A stretch of DNA of 64,000 nucleotides, taken from Renibacterium sp. (GTDB taxonomy: Bacteria > Actinomycetota > Actinomycetes > Actinomycetales > Micrococcaceae). The position numbers and the translations under genes are program-made. The DNA is taken from positions 248,001 through 312,000 of the forward strand of contig JAFOLH010000006.1 of the NCBI GenBank assembly GCA_017419405.1, read 5' to 3'. The notes under the pieces were generated by a model. It worked only from the letters and a program-made list of their open reading frames with translations. It was not told the origin of the DNA and did no database searches. Shown piece by piece: positions 34,083 to 44,378 of the stretch (the first letter of the stretch is position 1; each line of letters begins with the position of its first letter).

Positions 34083-35270
34083 ATGGTCATGCACAAAATC
34101 TACGAGTGGTTCCGAACCCACCGGTTCGTCGTGGATTTCGCCGCCATGGCGCTGCTCTGGCTGTTCACCGCCTTCATCCAGTACTCCTCCGCGAGCGGCT
34201 TGACCAGCATCGCTGTCAGCACCTTCCTGGTGTTTCCGCTCGCCTGGCGCCGCACCAAGCCGGTGTTCGCCGGTGCGGCAATCGCTGCGGTAGCCGTCAT
34301 CCAGTGGGCCGTCGCCTATCCGCCGCTGCCGGCCAATGTCGCGGTGATCCTGGTGGTTTACTCGCTCGCCGCCTATGCACCGCGGTGGGCCAGCCTGAGC
34401 GGACTCGTGCTGGCGCTGCTCGGTTCGGTCATGGTGGTCACCCGGTACTACATGAGCGACACTTTCACCGGTGAAATCGCCAGCTTGCCGCTCACCGCCC
34501 TGCTGATTTTCCTGGTCTGGTTCCTGGTGCTGTTCAGCTGGACCTTCGGCGATCTGACCCGGACCCGGCGGCTCCGCGAGCAGGGCCTGGAAGACCGGGC
34601 GCGCCGTCTGGAAATCGAACAACAGCAAGAACGGGCACTCGCCGCCAGTGACGAGCGTGCCCACATCGCCCGGGAAATGCACGACATCGTGGCGCATTCG
34701 CTCTCCGTGATCATCACCCAGGCGGACGGGGCGCGCTACGCCGCGCAACAGGACCCGGCAATCGCCACCAACACCCTGAAAACCATCTCGGACACCGGCC
34801 GGACGTCGTTGCGGGAAATGCGCCGCCTGCTCGGGGTGCTCCGCGGCGACGAGGAAACGTCGTTCCGTCCGCTCCCCGGTTTGGTGGATCTGGACGAATT
34901 GCTGCTGGGCTTCCGTTCCGCCGGGATATCGCTGGAATACAACCATTCCGGCCAGGCGCGCCGGGAGCTTCCACCGGGCGCCGAACTGACCGTGTACCGC
35001 ACCATCCAGGAAGGCCTCACCAATGTGCTCAAGCATGCCGGACCGCATGCGCACACCGTGGTCGGTCTGGACTGGCAAGCCCGCGGGCTCCAAGTCTCGG
35101 TCCAGGACGACGGCCGCGGCGCCGCGGCGGATCCCCCCGACTCCGGCGGCGGCAACGGCATCCGGGGCATGGCCGAACGGGTCAAGCTCTACGATGGGAC
35201 GTTAGAAGCCAAAGCCCAGCCGGGCGGCGGCTTCCGCATCATTGCATTCATCCCCTACACGGAGGCCTAG
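34083..35270 (+). CDS. NarL-type (HisKA_3) membrane sensor histidine kinase
   Basis: A 395-residue kinase. Four to five hydrophobic helices fill residues about 15-155 with almost no extracellular domain, so the signal is probably sensed in or at the membrane. A short coiled linker follows. The phospho-acceptor is H200 in AREMHDIVAHSLSVI. The N box is EGLTNVLKHAG, and the ATP lid is VQDDGRG and GNGIRGMAERV. TTGGGGA precedes the ATG at 34083. The response-regulator gene starts two bases after its stop, and an ABC exporter follows. Confidence 0.93.
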   Translation: MVMHKIYEWFRTHRFVVDFAAMALLWLFTAFIQYSSASGLTSIAVSTFLVFPLAWRRTKPVFAGAAIAAVAVIQWAVAYPPLPANVAVILVVYSLAAYAPRWASLSGLVLALLGSVMVVTRYYMSDTFTGEIASLPLTALLIFLVWFLVLFSWTFGDLTRTRRLREQGLEDRARRLEIEQQQERALAASDERAHIAREMHDIVAHSLSVIITQADGARYAAQQDPAIATNTLKTISDTGRTSLREMRRLLGVLRGDEETSFRPLPGLVDLDELLLGFRSAGISLEYNHSGQARRELPPGAELTVYRTIQEGLTNVLKHAGPHAHTVVGLDWQARGLQVSVQDDGRGAAADPPDSGGGNGIRGMAERVKLYDGTLEAKAQPGGGFRIIAFIPYTEA

Positions 35271-35271
35271 T

Positions 35272-35997
35272 GTGACCGAGACTGACGCAGCCCAGCCCGC
35301 CCCGGCCATCAAGGTGGGCCTGGTGGACGACCAGCAATTGGTGCGCTCCGGGTTCACCATGCTGATCAATTCGCAGTCCGACCTCGAGGTGGTGCTCCAA
35401 GCCGGCGATGGCCGGGAAGCCCTCGCCGGCCTTTCCGCGACCGCTGCCGACGTCGTCCTAATGGACGTCCGGATGCCGGGCATGGACGGCATCGAGACCA
35501 CCCGCAAACTGATGGAACGCGTCCGTGCCGCGGCACCCGGTTCCCGGTTGGCCGGGTTGAAGATCGTGGTGCTGACCACCTTCGACCTGGACGAATACGC
35601 CCTGGCCGCGATCCAAGCCGGCGCCAGCGGATTCCTGCTCAAAGACGCACCGCCGGAAGAGTTGCTCGAGGCGATCCGCACGGTCTACCGGGGCGATGCG
35701 GTCATCGCCCCGTCCACCACCCGGCGGCTGCTCGACCACGTCGCGCCGATGCTCAGCGCGCCCAGCGCCTCGAACGACGAGCATCAGCAGGCCGTGCGGA
35801 GTCTGACCACCCGGGAACACGAAGTCTTCCTGCTGATCGCGCAAGGGTTGTCCAACCCGGAGATCGCTGCTTCGCTGTTCCTCTCCGAGGCCACGGTCAA
35901 AACCCATGTGGGGCACATCCTGAGCAAACTCGCAGCCCGGGACCGGGTGCAGATCGTGGTCATCGCGTACGAAACCGGTGCCGTCGCTCCGGGATGA
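35272..35997 (+). CDS. NarL/LuxR-family response regulator
   Basis: A 241-residue regulator. The receiver domain has the acidic pair DDQ near residue 20, phospho-acceptor D65 in VVLMDVRMPGMDG, and FLLKDAPPEE with the conserved lysine. The C-terminal LuxR-type helix-turn-helix is LTTREHEVFLLIAQGLSNPEIAASL. The GTG start follows ACGGAGGCC and sits directly against the kinase stop. The probable target is the ABC transporter 128 bp downstream, by position only. Confidence 0.94.
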   Translation: MTETDAAQPAPAIKVGLVDDQQLVRSGFTMLINSQSDLEVVLQAGDGREALAGLSATAADVVLMDVRMPGMDGIETTRKLMERVRAAAPGSRLAGLKIVVLTTFDLDEYALAAIQAGASGFLLKDAPPEELLEAIRTVYRGDAVIAPSTTRRLLDHVAPMLSAPSASNDEHQQAVRSLTTREHEVFLLIAQGLSNPEIAASLFLSEATVKTHVGHILSKLAARDRVQIVVIAYETGAVAPG

Positions 35998-36002
35998 CTC
36001 CC

Positions 36003-36030
36003 CCGGCCCGGCCAGCGCTGACCGGGCCGG
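36003..36030 (+). terminator. GC-rich hairpin after the two-component genes
   Basis: CCGGCCCGGCCAGC and GCTGACCGGGCCGG are complementary at 13 of 14 positions, immediately after the response-regulator stop. There is no strong T-run, so termination efficiency is uncertain. Confidence 0.5.
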
Positions 36031-36125
36031 CTCATACCCTGGTCTGATCCCGCACCGCCCACCGTCACCGTCGAATCATGCCCTGGCCCGATTCGGCGGG
36101 CACGGCAATTCTCTAATTTTGATGT

Positions 36126-36884
36126 ATGACGACTTTGATCGAACGCGAACACACCCATCAGGGCAATGCGGTTTCCGCCCGGGGCTTGAACAAAAACTAC
36201 GGTCGGGGCGAGACCGCGGTCAGCGCCCTGCGCAATATCGACATCGACTTCGATGCCTCCCGGTTCACCGCCATCATGGGTCCGTCCGGAAGCGGAAAAT
36301 CCACCCTGATGCATTGCCTGGCCGGCCTGGACAGCACCGACTCCGGCAGCATCCACATCGGCGGCACCGACATCACCCAGCTCAATGACACCGCTTTGAC
36401 TGCGCTGCGCCGGGACCGGATCGGCTTCATCTTCCAAGCTTTCAACCTGGTGCCCACCCTGACCGCGGAACAGAACATCACCTTGCCGGTCGCCCTGGCG
36501 AACGGCACCGTGGACCGGGACTGGTTCACCTTCATCACCGGCACCCTGGGTCTGACCGACCGGCTCAACCACCGGCCGCACCAGCTCTCCGGCGGCCAGC
36601 AACAACGGGTGGCCGTGGCCCGGGCGCTGCTGACCCGGCCCGAAGTGATTTTCGCCGATGAACCCACCGGCAACCTGGATTCCCGGGTCGGTGCCGAAGT
36701 CCTGGGCATGCTCCGCCGCTCCTCGCAGGAGATGGGCCAGAGCATCATCATGGTCACCCACGATCCGATCGCCGCCTCGTACGCGGACCGGGTGGTCCTG
36801 CTCAGCGACGGAGTCCTGGCCGGCGAGTTGGAAAACCCCACCCCGGAAACCGTGCTCGCCGCGCTGGCCACGCTGGGGGCCTGA
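36126..36884 (+). CDS. ABC transporter ATP-binding protein (MacB/LolD type)
   Basis: A 252-residue ATPase: Walker A GPSGSGKST, Q-loop FIFQAFNLVPTLTAEQN, signature LSGGQQQRVAVARAL, Walker B VIFADEPTG and the H-loop in MVTHDP. The Q-loop and partner type match the MacB/FtsE group that works with FtsX-fold permeases. No Shine-Dalgarno is evident. A TAATTT hexamer six bases before the ATG suggests a leaderless transcript. The permease gene starts one base after its stop. Confidence 0.95.
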   Translation: MTTLIEREHTHQGNAVSARGLNKNYGRGETAVSALRNIDIDFDASRFTAIMGPSGSGKSTLMHCLAGLDSTDSGSIHIGGTDITQLNDTALTALRRDRIGFIFQAFNLVPTLTAEQNITLPVALANGTVDRDWFTFITGTLGLTDRLNHRPHQLSGGQQQRVAVARALLTRPEVIFADEPTGNLDSRVGAEVLGMLRRSSQEMGQSIIMVTHDPIAASYADRVVLLSDGVLAGELENPTPETVLAALATLGA

Positions 36885-36885
36885 C

Positions 36886-39345
36886 ATGTTCCAGGTCGCC
36901 CTCGCCCAAATCAAACTGCACTCCCGGCGGTTCATCGCCGTCGGGCTGGCCGTCCTGCTCGCGGTGGCCTTCCTGGTCGCCACGCTGCTGGTGAATTCCT
37001 CCACCCAGGCCACGCTCAAAGCCAGCCTGGGCCAATCGTTCGCCAAAGCCGATGCCGTGATCAGTGCCGGCCCGGGGCGGAACCCCAAACTGCTCGACCA
37101 AACCGCCGTCGACGCCGTCGGCAAGGTCCCCGGCGTGACCGCCAGCTTTGCGCAACTGGAAACCGCCCTGCAAGCGAAGTCGCCGAACAGCACCTTCTAC
37201 AGCGAATTGCTCAATACCGCGCCCGAAGCCGCACTGGAGTCCGCAGTCCTGGTCTCCGGGGCGCTGCCCAGCGCGCCGGGACAAGTCGCGGTGGACGAGA
37301 AAACCGCCGAGCGCAGTTCGCTTGCCGTCGGCAGCGTGCTCACGCTGACCAGTTCCACCGGGCAGTCCACCAGTGCCACGGTCTCCGGGATCGTCAAACC
37401 CAGCAGCGATCCGATGCGCTCCGGCTCGGCGCAACTTCTCGCCACCACGCAGACCATCGCGCCCTTGGCGGCGCAGCCCTTGGCCTACCAGACCATCCAG
37501 CTCAAGCTGGACGGCAAGCTCAGTGACGCCGAGCGCAGCGGGCTCGTCCAGGCCTTGGCCGCGGCCGGCTTCGACAAGGCCACGGTGAACACCCCGGACC
37601 AGCAGACCACCGCCCAGATCCAAAGCATGACCGGTGGCGACGACGTGTTGACCCTGGTCCTGCTGGCCTTCGCCGCAATCGCGATCATCGTCGCAGTACT
37701 CGTGGTCTCGAATACCTTCGCCGTGCTGGTCGCGCAACGGACCCGGGAACTGGCCCTGCTCCGCTGCATCGGCGCGAAGAAGAGCCAGATCCGAAACTCG
37801 GTGCTGGCCGAAGCGGCAATCGTCGGCGTGGTTTCCTCGGCGGCCGGCGTCGCTGTGGCCTTCGGCGGCATGTACGCCTTGATCAGCTGGCTCAAAACCA
37901 CCCCCGGAAACCAGTTCGCGACCTTCCAAGGCAACCTCTCCGCGCCGATCGCCGGCATGCTGGTCGGTATTCTGCTGACCGCGGCCGCAGCGCTGGTCCC
38001 GGCCCGGGCCGCCACCGCGGTCGCGCCGTTGGCCGCGATGCGCCCGGTCGACGACGCCGCGCTGAGCAATCGCAGCGGCCGGACCCGGTTGGCCATCGGC
38101 GGCGTGCTGATCGCGCTCGGCGGCCTGCTGCTGGCCTTCGGCGCAATCAGCTCCAACCTGATGATCGCGTTGCCCGGCGGCGCGATGACCTTCATCGGCC
38201 TGCTGCTTTGCGCCTCGCTGTTCGTGCCGCGGCTGGTATCGGCGTTCGGCAAGCTCGCTTCGCCCGCCGGGGTGCCCGGGAAACTCGCCTCGCTCAATGC
38301 GGTCCGAAATCCCGGACGGACGACGGCGACCGCTTCGGCGCTACTGATCGGCGTCACCTTGGTCTCGATGATGCTCACCGGCGCCTCGACCGCGCGCAGC
38401 GCCTTCGAGACCACCTTCGACGAGCGTTACCCGGTGGACATTTCGGTCGAGGCCGGAAGCTACGATCTGGCCAAGGTGCAGAGCCTGAAAACGCTGGCCG
38501 GAGTCAGCGCCGTGGCACAGCTTCCGCTGGTCGGTGAAGTCGTCGGGAGTTCCGACCCGATGCTCACCGGCGGCTCGGTCTACGGCATTTCCAGCTCCGA
38601 CGCCGCAACCATGCTCGGCTCGGCCCAGAACCGGGTGCAACCGGGGCAGCTGCTGATGCCCAAATCGGCCAAGGACAGCACGCTCACCGTGAAGTCCGGC
38701 GGTACCGATCGATCGTTGCCGGTGGTCAAGGCCACCAGCAACGGCTTCGCACCGATGGTCAACCTGGACACCGTGCCGGCTCCGGCCGGCGCGGAACAGG
38801 CAGTCTGGGTCAAGCTGGTCCCCGGCCTCGGCAGTGGCCAGATCCTGGACCTGCGGACCCAGATCGCCAAGACCCTGGCCGTAGACGACTATGCGGTCAA
38901 CGGCGGTGCGATGGAAAAGGCCAGCTTCAACCAGGTCATCGATTTGATGCTCCTGGTGGTCACCGGGTTGTTGGCGATCGCGGTGCTGATCGCGCTGATC
39001 GGTGTCGCGAACACGCTCTCGCTCTCGGTCCTGGAACGCACCCGGGAGAACGCACTGCTGCGCGCACTGGGCCTGACCAAGCGCGGGTTGCGCGGCATGC
39101 TGGCTCTGGAGGCCGTCCTGGTCGCCGGGGTAGCGGCGCTGATCGGCGTCGCACTGGGCGGCCTGTACGGTTGGCTCGGGGCGCAGTCGGCACTGGGCGG
39201 TTTCACCGCGGTGGTGCCGAATCTGCCCTGGCTGCAACTGCTCCTGGTCGTCGCGGTAGCCGCCGCTGCCGGGCTCGCCGCCTCGGTGGTACCGGCCCGG
39301 CGGGCCGCCAAGCTCTCCCCGGTGGAAGGACTCGCCACCGATTGA
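36886..39345 (+). CDS. FtsX-type ABC transporter permease, duplicated form
   Basis: An 819-residue permease in which an N-terminal helix and a large extracytoplasmic domain are followed by an FtsX core of three helices (about residues 250-370). A second, similar half ends with another FtsX core (GLLAIAVLIALIGVANTLSLSVLERTREN, then two helices). RTRELALLRCIGAKKSQIR and RTRENALLRALGLTKRGLR are the matching coupling-helix regions of the two halves. Such permeases export antimicrobial peptides or drive envelope remodelling; the substrate is unknown. Adjacent two-component genes suggest stress-inducible expression. Confidence 0.92.
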   Translation: MFQVALAQIKLHSRRFIAVGLAVLLAVAFLVATLLVNSSTQATLKASLGQSFAKADAVISAGPGRNPKLLDQTAVDAVGKVPGVTASFAQLETALQAKSPNSTFYSELLNTAPEAALESAVLVSGALPSAPGQVAVDEKTAERSSLAVGSVLTLTSSTGQSTSATVSGIVKPSSDPMRSGSAQLLATTQTIAPLAAQPLAYQTIQLKLDGKLSDAERSGLVQALAAAGFDKATVNTPDQQTTAQIQSMTGGDDVLTLVLLAFAAIAIIVAVLVVSNTFAVLVAQRTRELALLRCIGAKKSQIRNSVLAEAAIVGVVSSAAGVAVAFGGMYALISWLKTTPGNQFATFQGNLSAPIAGMLVGILLTAAAALVPARAATAVAPLAAMRPVDDAALSNRSGRTRLAIGGVLIALGGLLLAFGAISSNLMIALPGGAMTFIGLLLCASLFVPRLVSAFGKLASPAGVPGKLASLNAVRNPGRTTATASALLIGVTLVSMMLTGASTARSAFETTFDERYPVDISVEAGSYDLAKVQSLKTLAGVSAVAQLPLVGEVVGSSDPMLTGGSVYGISSSDAATMLGSAQNRVQPGQLLMPKSAKDSTLTVKSGGTDRSLPVVKATSNGFAPMVNLDTVPAPAGAEQAVWVKLVPGLGSGQILDLRTQIAKTLAVDDYAVNGGAMEKASFNQVIDLMLLVVTGLLAIAVLIALIGVANTLSLSVLERTRENALLRALGLTKRGLRGMLALEAVLVAGVAALIGVALGGLYGWLGAQSALGGFTAVVPNLPWLQLLLVVAVAAAAGLAASVVPARRAAKLSPVEGLATD

Positions 39346-39364
39346 GTCCGGCACCGACCGCCGT

Positions 39365-39420
39365 CGAGCGTTGAGTTGTGGCTGGCAAAACCCGGTTTTG
39401 GCAGCCACACTCAACGCTCG
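39365..39420. repeat. Near-perfect inverted repeat between the convergent permease and metG genes
   Basis: Arms of 28 and 27 bases (39365-39392, 39394-39420; core CGAGCGTTGAGT...CAAAACC) differ by one substitution and one extra base around a single-base centre. It could terminate both genes, but lacks T-runs and resembles the other intergenic palindromes of the window. Confidence 0.75.
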
Positions 39421-39426
39421 GCTGGG

Positions 39427-40971
39427 TTAAACCGGCTCTTCGTAGCGCGGGAAGATCGGCGTCGGTGCCGGCAACGGGGTACCCGGGACCAAGGGCGCCT
39501 CGATCGCGGCGAAATCGCGGGCCCCTTCCGCACCGGAGACGCCCAGCACGTCGAGCAGTTTCCCGGCCGACGTCGGCATCACCGGCTGGATCAGCAGGCC
39601 GACGATCCGCAGCACCTCGAGCGTCACATAGAGCACCGTGGCCATCCGGTCCGGATCGGTTTTGCGCAGCACCCAGGGCGCCTGCTCCGCGAAGTAGGCA
39701 TTGGTCTCGCCCAGCACGGTCCAGATCGCCTCCAGTGCACGGTGGAATTCCTGCACCTCGTAGCTGGTCCGATTGGCCGCGAGCAAGCCTTGGGCTTGGG
39801 CCAGGATCGCGCAGTCGGCGTCGCTGAACTCGCCGGGCGCCGGCACTTCGCCCCCGCAGTTCTTGGCGACCATGGACAACGAACGCTGTGCCAGGTTGCC
39901 GAGGTTGTTCGCCAGGTCCGAATTCATCCGGCCCATGATCGCTTCATGGCTGTAGTTGCCATCCTGGCCGTAGGAGACTTCGCGCAGGAAGAAGAACCGC
40001 ACCGCGTCCACACCGTATTCGGCCACCCAGTCCGCCGGGGCCACCACATTGCCCAGGGATTTGGACATCTTCACCCCGTTGTTGAACAAGAAGCCGTGGA
40101 TCATCACGCGTTTGGGCAGCGGCAATCCCGCACTCATCAGGAATGCCGGCCAGAAGATCGCATGGAACCGGGAAATGTCCTTGCCGATGATGTGCACATC
40201 TGCAGGCCAATACTTCCATTGGGCCGAGTTTTCGTCCGGGAAACCGGCGCCGGTGAGGTAATTGGTCAACGCATCGACCCAGACGTACATCACGTGCTTG
40301 TCGTTGCCGGGTACCGGAACCCCCCAGTCGAACGAGGTCCGGCTGATCGAGAGGTCTTGCAGTCCGGACTTGACGAAGCTGATCACCTCGTTGAACCGGT
40401 AGCGCGGCGCGGCGAATTCCGGTTGCGCTTCGTAGAGGGCCAGGAGTTTGTCCTGGTACTGGGACAGCCGGAAAAAGTAGGATTCCTCTTCGGTCCAGGT
40501 GACTTCGGTGTCGGTTTCCTTGGCGTAGCGCACGCCGTCGCCGCGCAGTTCGGTCTCTTCTTCGGTGTAATAGGCTTCGTCCCGGACCGAGTACCAGCCG
40601 GTGTACTTGTCCAGATAGATGTCCCCGTTGGCCTCCATCCGCCGCCAGAGTTCCTGCGAGGCCAGGTAGTGCTCCGGCTCGGTGGTGCGGATGAACCGGT
40701 CGTAGCTGCTGTCCACCAGATCGTGCACCGCACGGATCGCGGCGGAATTCCGGTCTACCAGCTGCAACGGGGTCAGTCCCGCTTTTTCCGCCGCCTGCTG
40801 CACCTTGATTCCGTGCTCGTCGGTGCCGGACATGTAGAAGACGTCGAAGCCGTCCAAGCGCTTGAACCGGGCCAGGGCATCGGCCGATACGTATTCGTAG
40901 GCATGGCCGATGTGCGGAACACCGTTGGGGTAGGTGATCGCGGTCGTCAGGTAGTACGGCGTCTTAGTCAC
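39427..40971 (-). CDS. metG: Methionyl-tRNA synthetase
   Basis: A class I synthetase of 514 residues. The HIGH motif is in [15 protein letters not shown] and the KMSKS loop is [25 protein letters not shown] lacks the CxxC zinc knuckles, placing it in the zinc-less short MetG group. No C-terminal tRNA-binding extension is present. It is 60 bp after serA on the same strand. Confidence 0.96.
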   Translation of the reverse strand: MTKTPYYLTTAITYPNGVPHIGHAYEYVSADALARFKRLDGFDVFYMSGTDEHGIKVQQAAEKAGLTPLQLVDRNSAAIRAVHDLVDSSYDRFIRTTEPEHYLASQELWRRMEANGDIYLDKYTGWYSVRDEAYYTEEETELRGDGVRYAKETDTEVTWTEEESYFFRLSQYQDKLLALYEAQPEFAAPRYRFNEVISFVKSGLQDLSISRTSFDWGVPVPGNDKHVMYVWVDALTNYLTGAGFPDENSAQWKYWPADVHIIGKDISRFHAIFWPAFLMSAGLPLPKRVMIHGFLFNNGVKMSKSLGNVVAPADWVAEYGVDAVRFFFLREVSYGQDGNYSHEAIMGRMNSDLANNLGNLAQRSLSMVAKNCGGEVPAPGEFSDADCAILAQAQGLLAANRTSYEVQEFHRALEAIWTVLGETNAYFAEQAPWVLRKTDPDRMATVLYVTLEVLRIVGLLIQPVMPTSAGKLLDVLGVSGAEGARDFAAIEAPLVPGTPLPAPTPIFPRYEEPV

Positions 40972-41031
40972 CTAATGAAAGTACCCGTCGTCGGATGCCT
41001 TGTCGAAAGATGACTTCACGACCGGTGCCGG

Positions 41032-42621
41032 CTAGCCCTCCAGATCGACTTCCCGCGCAGTGCTGGCGTCGATCGCATCCCGGACCGAATCGAGCACCGC
41101 TTGCGGAACCGCACTGTCCACGGTGAGCAGGCAGAGCACCTGGTTGCCGTCCTGGGCCCGGGAAACCTGCATTCCGGCGATGTTGATGCCGTTCTCCGCG
41201 AGGATCCCGCCTACCGTGCCGACGACTCCCGGGCGGTCTTGGTAAATCAGGACCACGAGGTGCTCGCTGATCGGGATTTCGACGTCGTAGCCGTTCACCC
41301 CGACGATCTTTTCGATCTGCTTCGGCCCGGTGAGGGTCCCCGCCACCGAGATCTGCGATCCGTCGGACAACGCACCGCGCAAGGTCAGCACATTCCGGTA
41401 GTCCGCGACTTCCTCGGTGGTGATCAGCCGGACATTGATGCCGCGTTGCTCGGCGAGCACCGGGGCGTTGACATAGGAAACCTGCTCCGAGACCACATCG
41501 GTGAACACACCCTTGAGCGCCGCGAGCTCCAGCGCCTTGACGTCCTTGCCGGCGATTTCACCGGCCACCTCGACGTCGATCTGAGTCACCGAGGCGTGGG
41601 TCAGCGCGGTGAACACCCGGCCGAGCTTCTCGATCAGCGGGATGCCGGGGCGGACTTCCCGATCGATCACGCCGCCGGCCACATTGACCGCGTCCGGCAC
41701 CAATTCGCCGGCAAGCGCCAGCCGGACCGATTTGGCCACCGAGACCCCGGCCTTTTCCTGGGCCTCTTCGGTCGAGGCGCCCAGGTGCGGAGTGACCACC
41801 ACGTTGTCCAGGCCGAAGAACGGCAGATCCGTGCTGGGTTCCTTGACGAAGACGTCGATGCCGGCGCCGGCGATCTCTCCGGCTTGCAAAGCGTCGAATA
41901 GCGCAGCTTCATCGATCAAACCGCCACGGGCGACGTTGATGACGTAGGCGCTGTTTTTCATTTTCCGGAACGCCTCGGGGCCGATCATGCCCACGGTCTC
42001 CGGGGTTTTCGGCATGTGGATCGTGATGAAGTCCGACTGTTCCAGGAGCTCGTCCAAGCTCACCAGCTGGACGCCGAGCTGGGCGGCCCGGGCACTGGTG
42101 ACATATGGGTCGTAGGCCAGGATCTGGGTTTCGAAAGCTTGCAACCGCGCCGTGATCAGCGCACCGATCCGGCCCAGGCCGATGATCCCGATCTTCTTTT
42201 CGTACAGCTCGGTTCCGGTGTACTTGGAGCGCTTCCACTCCCCCGCTTTCAGCGCGGCGCTGGCCGCCGGAATGTGCCGGGCCAGGCTCAGGATGTGGCC
42301 GACCGTGAGCTCGGCGGCGGAGACGATGTTCGACGTCGGCGCGTTCACCACCATGACCCCGGCTTGGGTCGCCGCCTTGATGTCCACGTTGTCCAGGCCG
42401 ACCCCGGCCCGGGCGATGACTTTGAGTTTCTTCGCGGCCGCGATCGCCTCGGCGTCGACCTGGGTGGCCGAGCGGACCAGGATCGCGTCGACGTCGGCAA
42501 TCGCGGCAAGCAGTTGGGATCGGTCCGCACCGTCGGTGTGCCGGATCTCGAAGTCCGGGCCCAGGGCCTCGATGGTGGCGGGGGAAAGTTCTTCGGCGAG
42601 CAGAACAACGGGCTTGGTCAC
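41032..42621 (-). CDS. serA: D-3-phosphoglycerate dehydrogenase
   Basis: The first enzyme of serine synthesis. The catalytic/NAD domain holds GIIGLGRIGALITARL and the catalytic histidine is in VVTPHLGASTEEAQ. The intervening ASB domain (about residues 315-450) and a C-terminal ACT domain (DRPGVVGTVGGILAENGINIAGMQVSR) match the long actinobacterial form, which is feedback-inhibited by serine. The length is 529 residues. It starts with GTG. Confidence 0.97.
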   Translation of the reverse strand: MTKPVVLLAEELSPATIEALGPDFEIRHTDGADRSQLLAAIADVDAILVRSATQVDAEAIAAAKKLKVIARAGVGLDNVDIKAATQAGVMVVNAPTSNIVSAAELTVGHILSLARHIPAASAALKAGEWKRSKYTGTELYEKKIGIIGLGRIGALITARLQAFETQILAYDPYVTSARAAQLGVQLVSLDELLEQSDFITIHMPKTPETVGMIGPEAFRKMKNSAYVINVARGGLIDEAALFDALQAGEIAGAGIDVFVKEPSTDLPFFGLDNVVVTPHLGASTEEAQEKAGVSVAKSVRLALAGELVPDAVNVAGGVIDREVRPGIPLIEKLGRVFTALTHASVTQIDVEVAGEIAGKDVKALELAALKGVFTDVVSEQVSYVNAPVLAEQRGINVRLITTEEVADYRNVLTLRGALSDGSQISVAGTLTGPKQIEKIVGVNGYDVEIPISEHLVVLIYQDRPGVVGTVGGILAENGINIAGMQVSRAQDGNQVLCLLTVDSAVPQAVLDSVRDAIDASTAREVDLEG

Positions 42622-42675
42622 AAGAGGTCCTCAGCGGTCAGGCGGATTGGCTATGTCGAGTGTATTGATATGGCA

Positions 42676-42713
42676 GAGGCCGAGCCCACAGTGTTACGTG
42701 CAGACCCGGCCTC
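42676..42713 (-). terminator. Possible hairpin terminator downstream of ilvC
   Basis: GAGGCCG and CGGCCTC pair across a 24-base interior that can fold further (CAC/GTG steps). It lies about 60 bp after the ilvC stop and about 55 bp before serA. There is no clear T-run, so this is a weak call. Confidence 0.4.
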
Positions 42714-42741
42714 ATTGCCGTACTTTCTGTGCTTTGCCGCG

Positions 42742-42765
42742 CGAACGCTCACGTGTGCGTTCGCG
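42742..42765. repeat. 24-bp palindromic intergenic element, copy 2
   Basis: An exact inverted copy of the element at 5418-5441, with central CACGTG. It lies between ilvC and serA, nine bases after the ilvC stop on the minus strand. Confidence 0.85.
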
Positions 42766-42773
42766 GGAAGTAG

Positions 42774-43841
<1,068 letters not shown>

Positions 43842-43863
43842 TTAGCGGGTAGTCGACAGGATT

Positions 43864-44376
43864 TCAGGCGCTTCGCAGCGCGCGGTCGCTCATGGAACGG
43901 GATCCCCGTCCGATGGCCAGCGTGCCCGACTGGACGATCTCGCGCACGCCGAATGGCTCCAGCACATTCAAAAGCGCGGTCAGCTTTTCCGGGTGGCCGG
44001 TGGCTTCGATGATGAGCGAATCCGGGGAAACGTCCACCACTGAAGCTCGGAACAAGTCTGCGGCTTGGGTGACCTGCAGGCGTGTTGCCGCATCTGCGCG
44101 CACCTTGACCAGGATGTGGTCGCGTTGCACGGAAGATTCGGTGACCAACTCGACGATCTTGATCACGTTGACCAGTTTATTGAGTTGTTTGGTCACTTGT
44201 TCAATCAGGTCGCCTTGGGCATCCACGACGACGGTCATCCGGGAGACTCCGGCGACCTCGGTGGGCCCAACGGCGAGCGAGTTGATGTTGAAGGCGCGAC
44301 GGGCGAACAGGCTGGCCACCCGGGTCAGAACTCCGGGTTTGTCTTCAACCAGAACGGAAAGCGTGTGCCTGGTCAT
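43864..44376 (-). CDS. ilvN: Acetolactate synthase small (regulatory) subunit
   Basis: A 170-residue regulatory subunit that opens MTRHTLSVLVEDKPGVLTRVA with an ACT domain (residues about 4-75), then NKLVNVIKIVEL and the ACT-like C-terminal half with SLIIEATG. It gives valine feedback sensitivity to IlvB. The ATG lies two bases after the ilvB stop (TGAGCATG), a strong sign of coupled translation. Confidence 0.97.
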   Translation of the reverse strand: MTRHTLSVLVEDKPGVLTRVASLFARRAFNINSLAVGPTEVAGVSRMTVVVDAQGDLIEQVTKQLNKLVNVIKIVELVTESSVQRDHILVKVRADAATRLQVTQAADLFRASVVDVSPDSLIIEATGHPEKLTALLNVLEPFGVREIVQSGTLAIGRGSRSMSDRALRSA

Positions 44377-44378
44377 GC

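Noticed and set aside
41032-42621. serA and the 2-hydroxyacid dehydrogenase at 48529 as duplicate serine-pathway genes
   Set aside because: The second protein lacks the ASB and ACT domains and diverges in the N-terminal half, so it is a different dehydrogenase.
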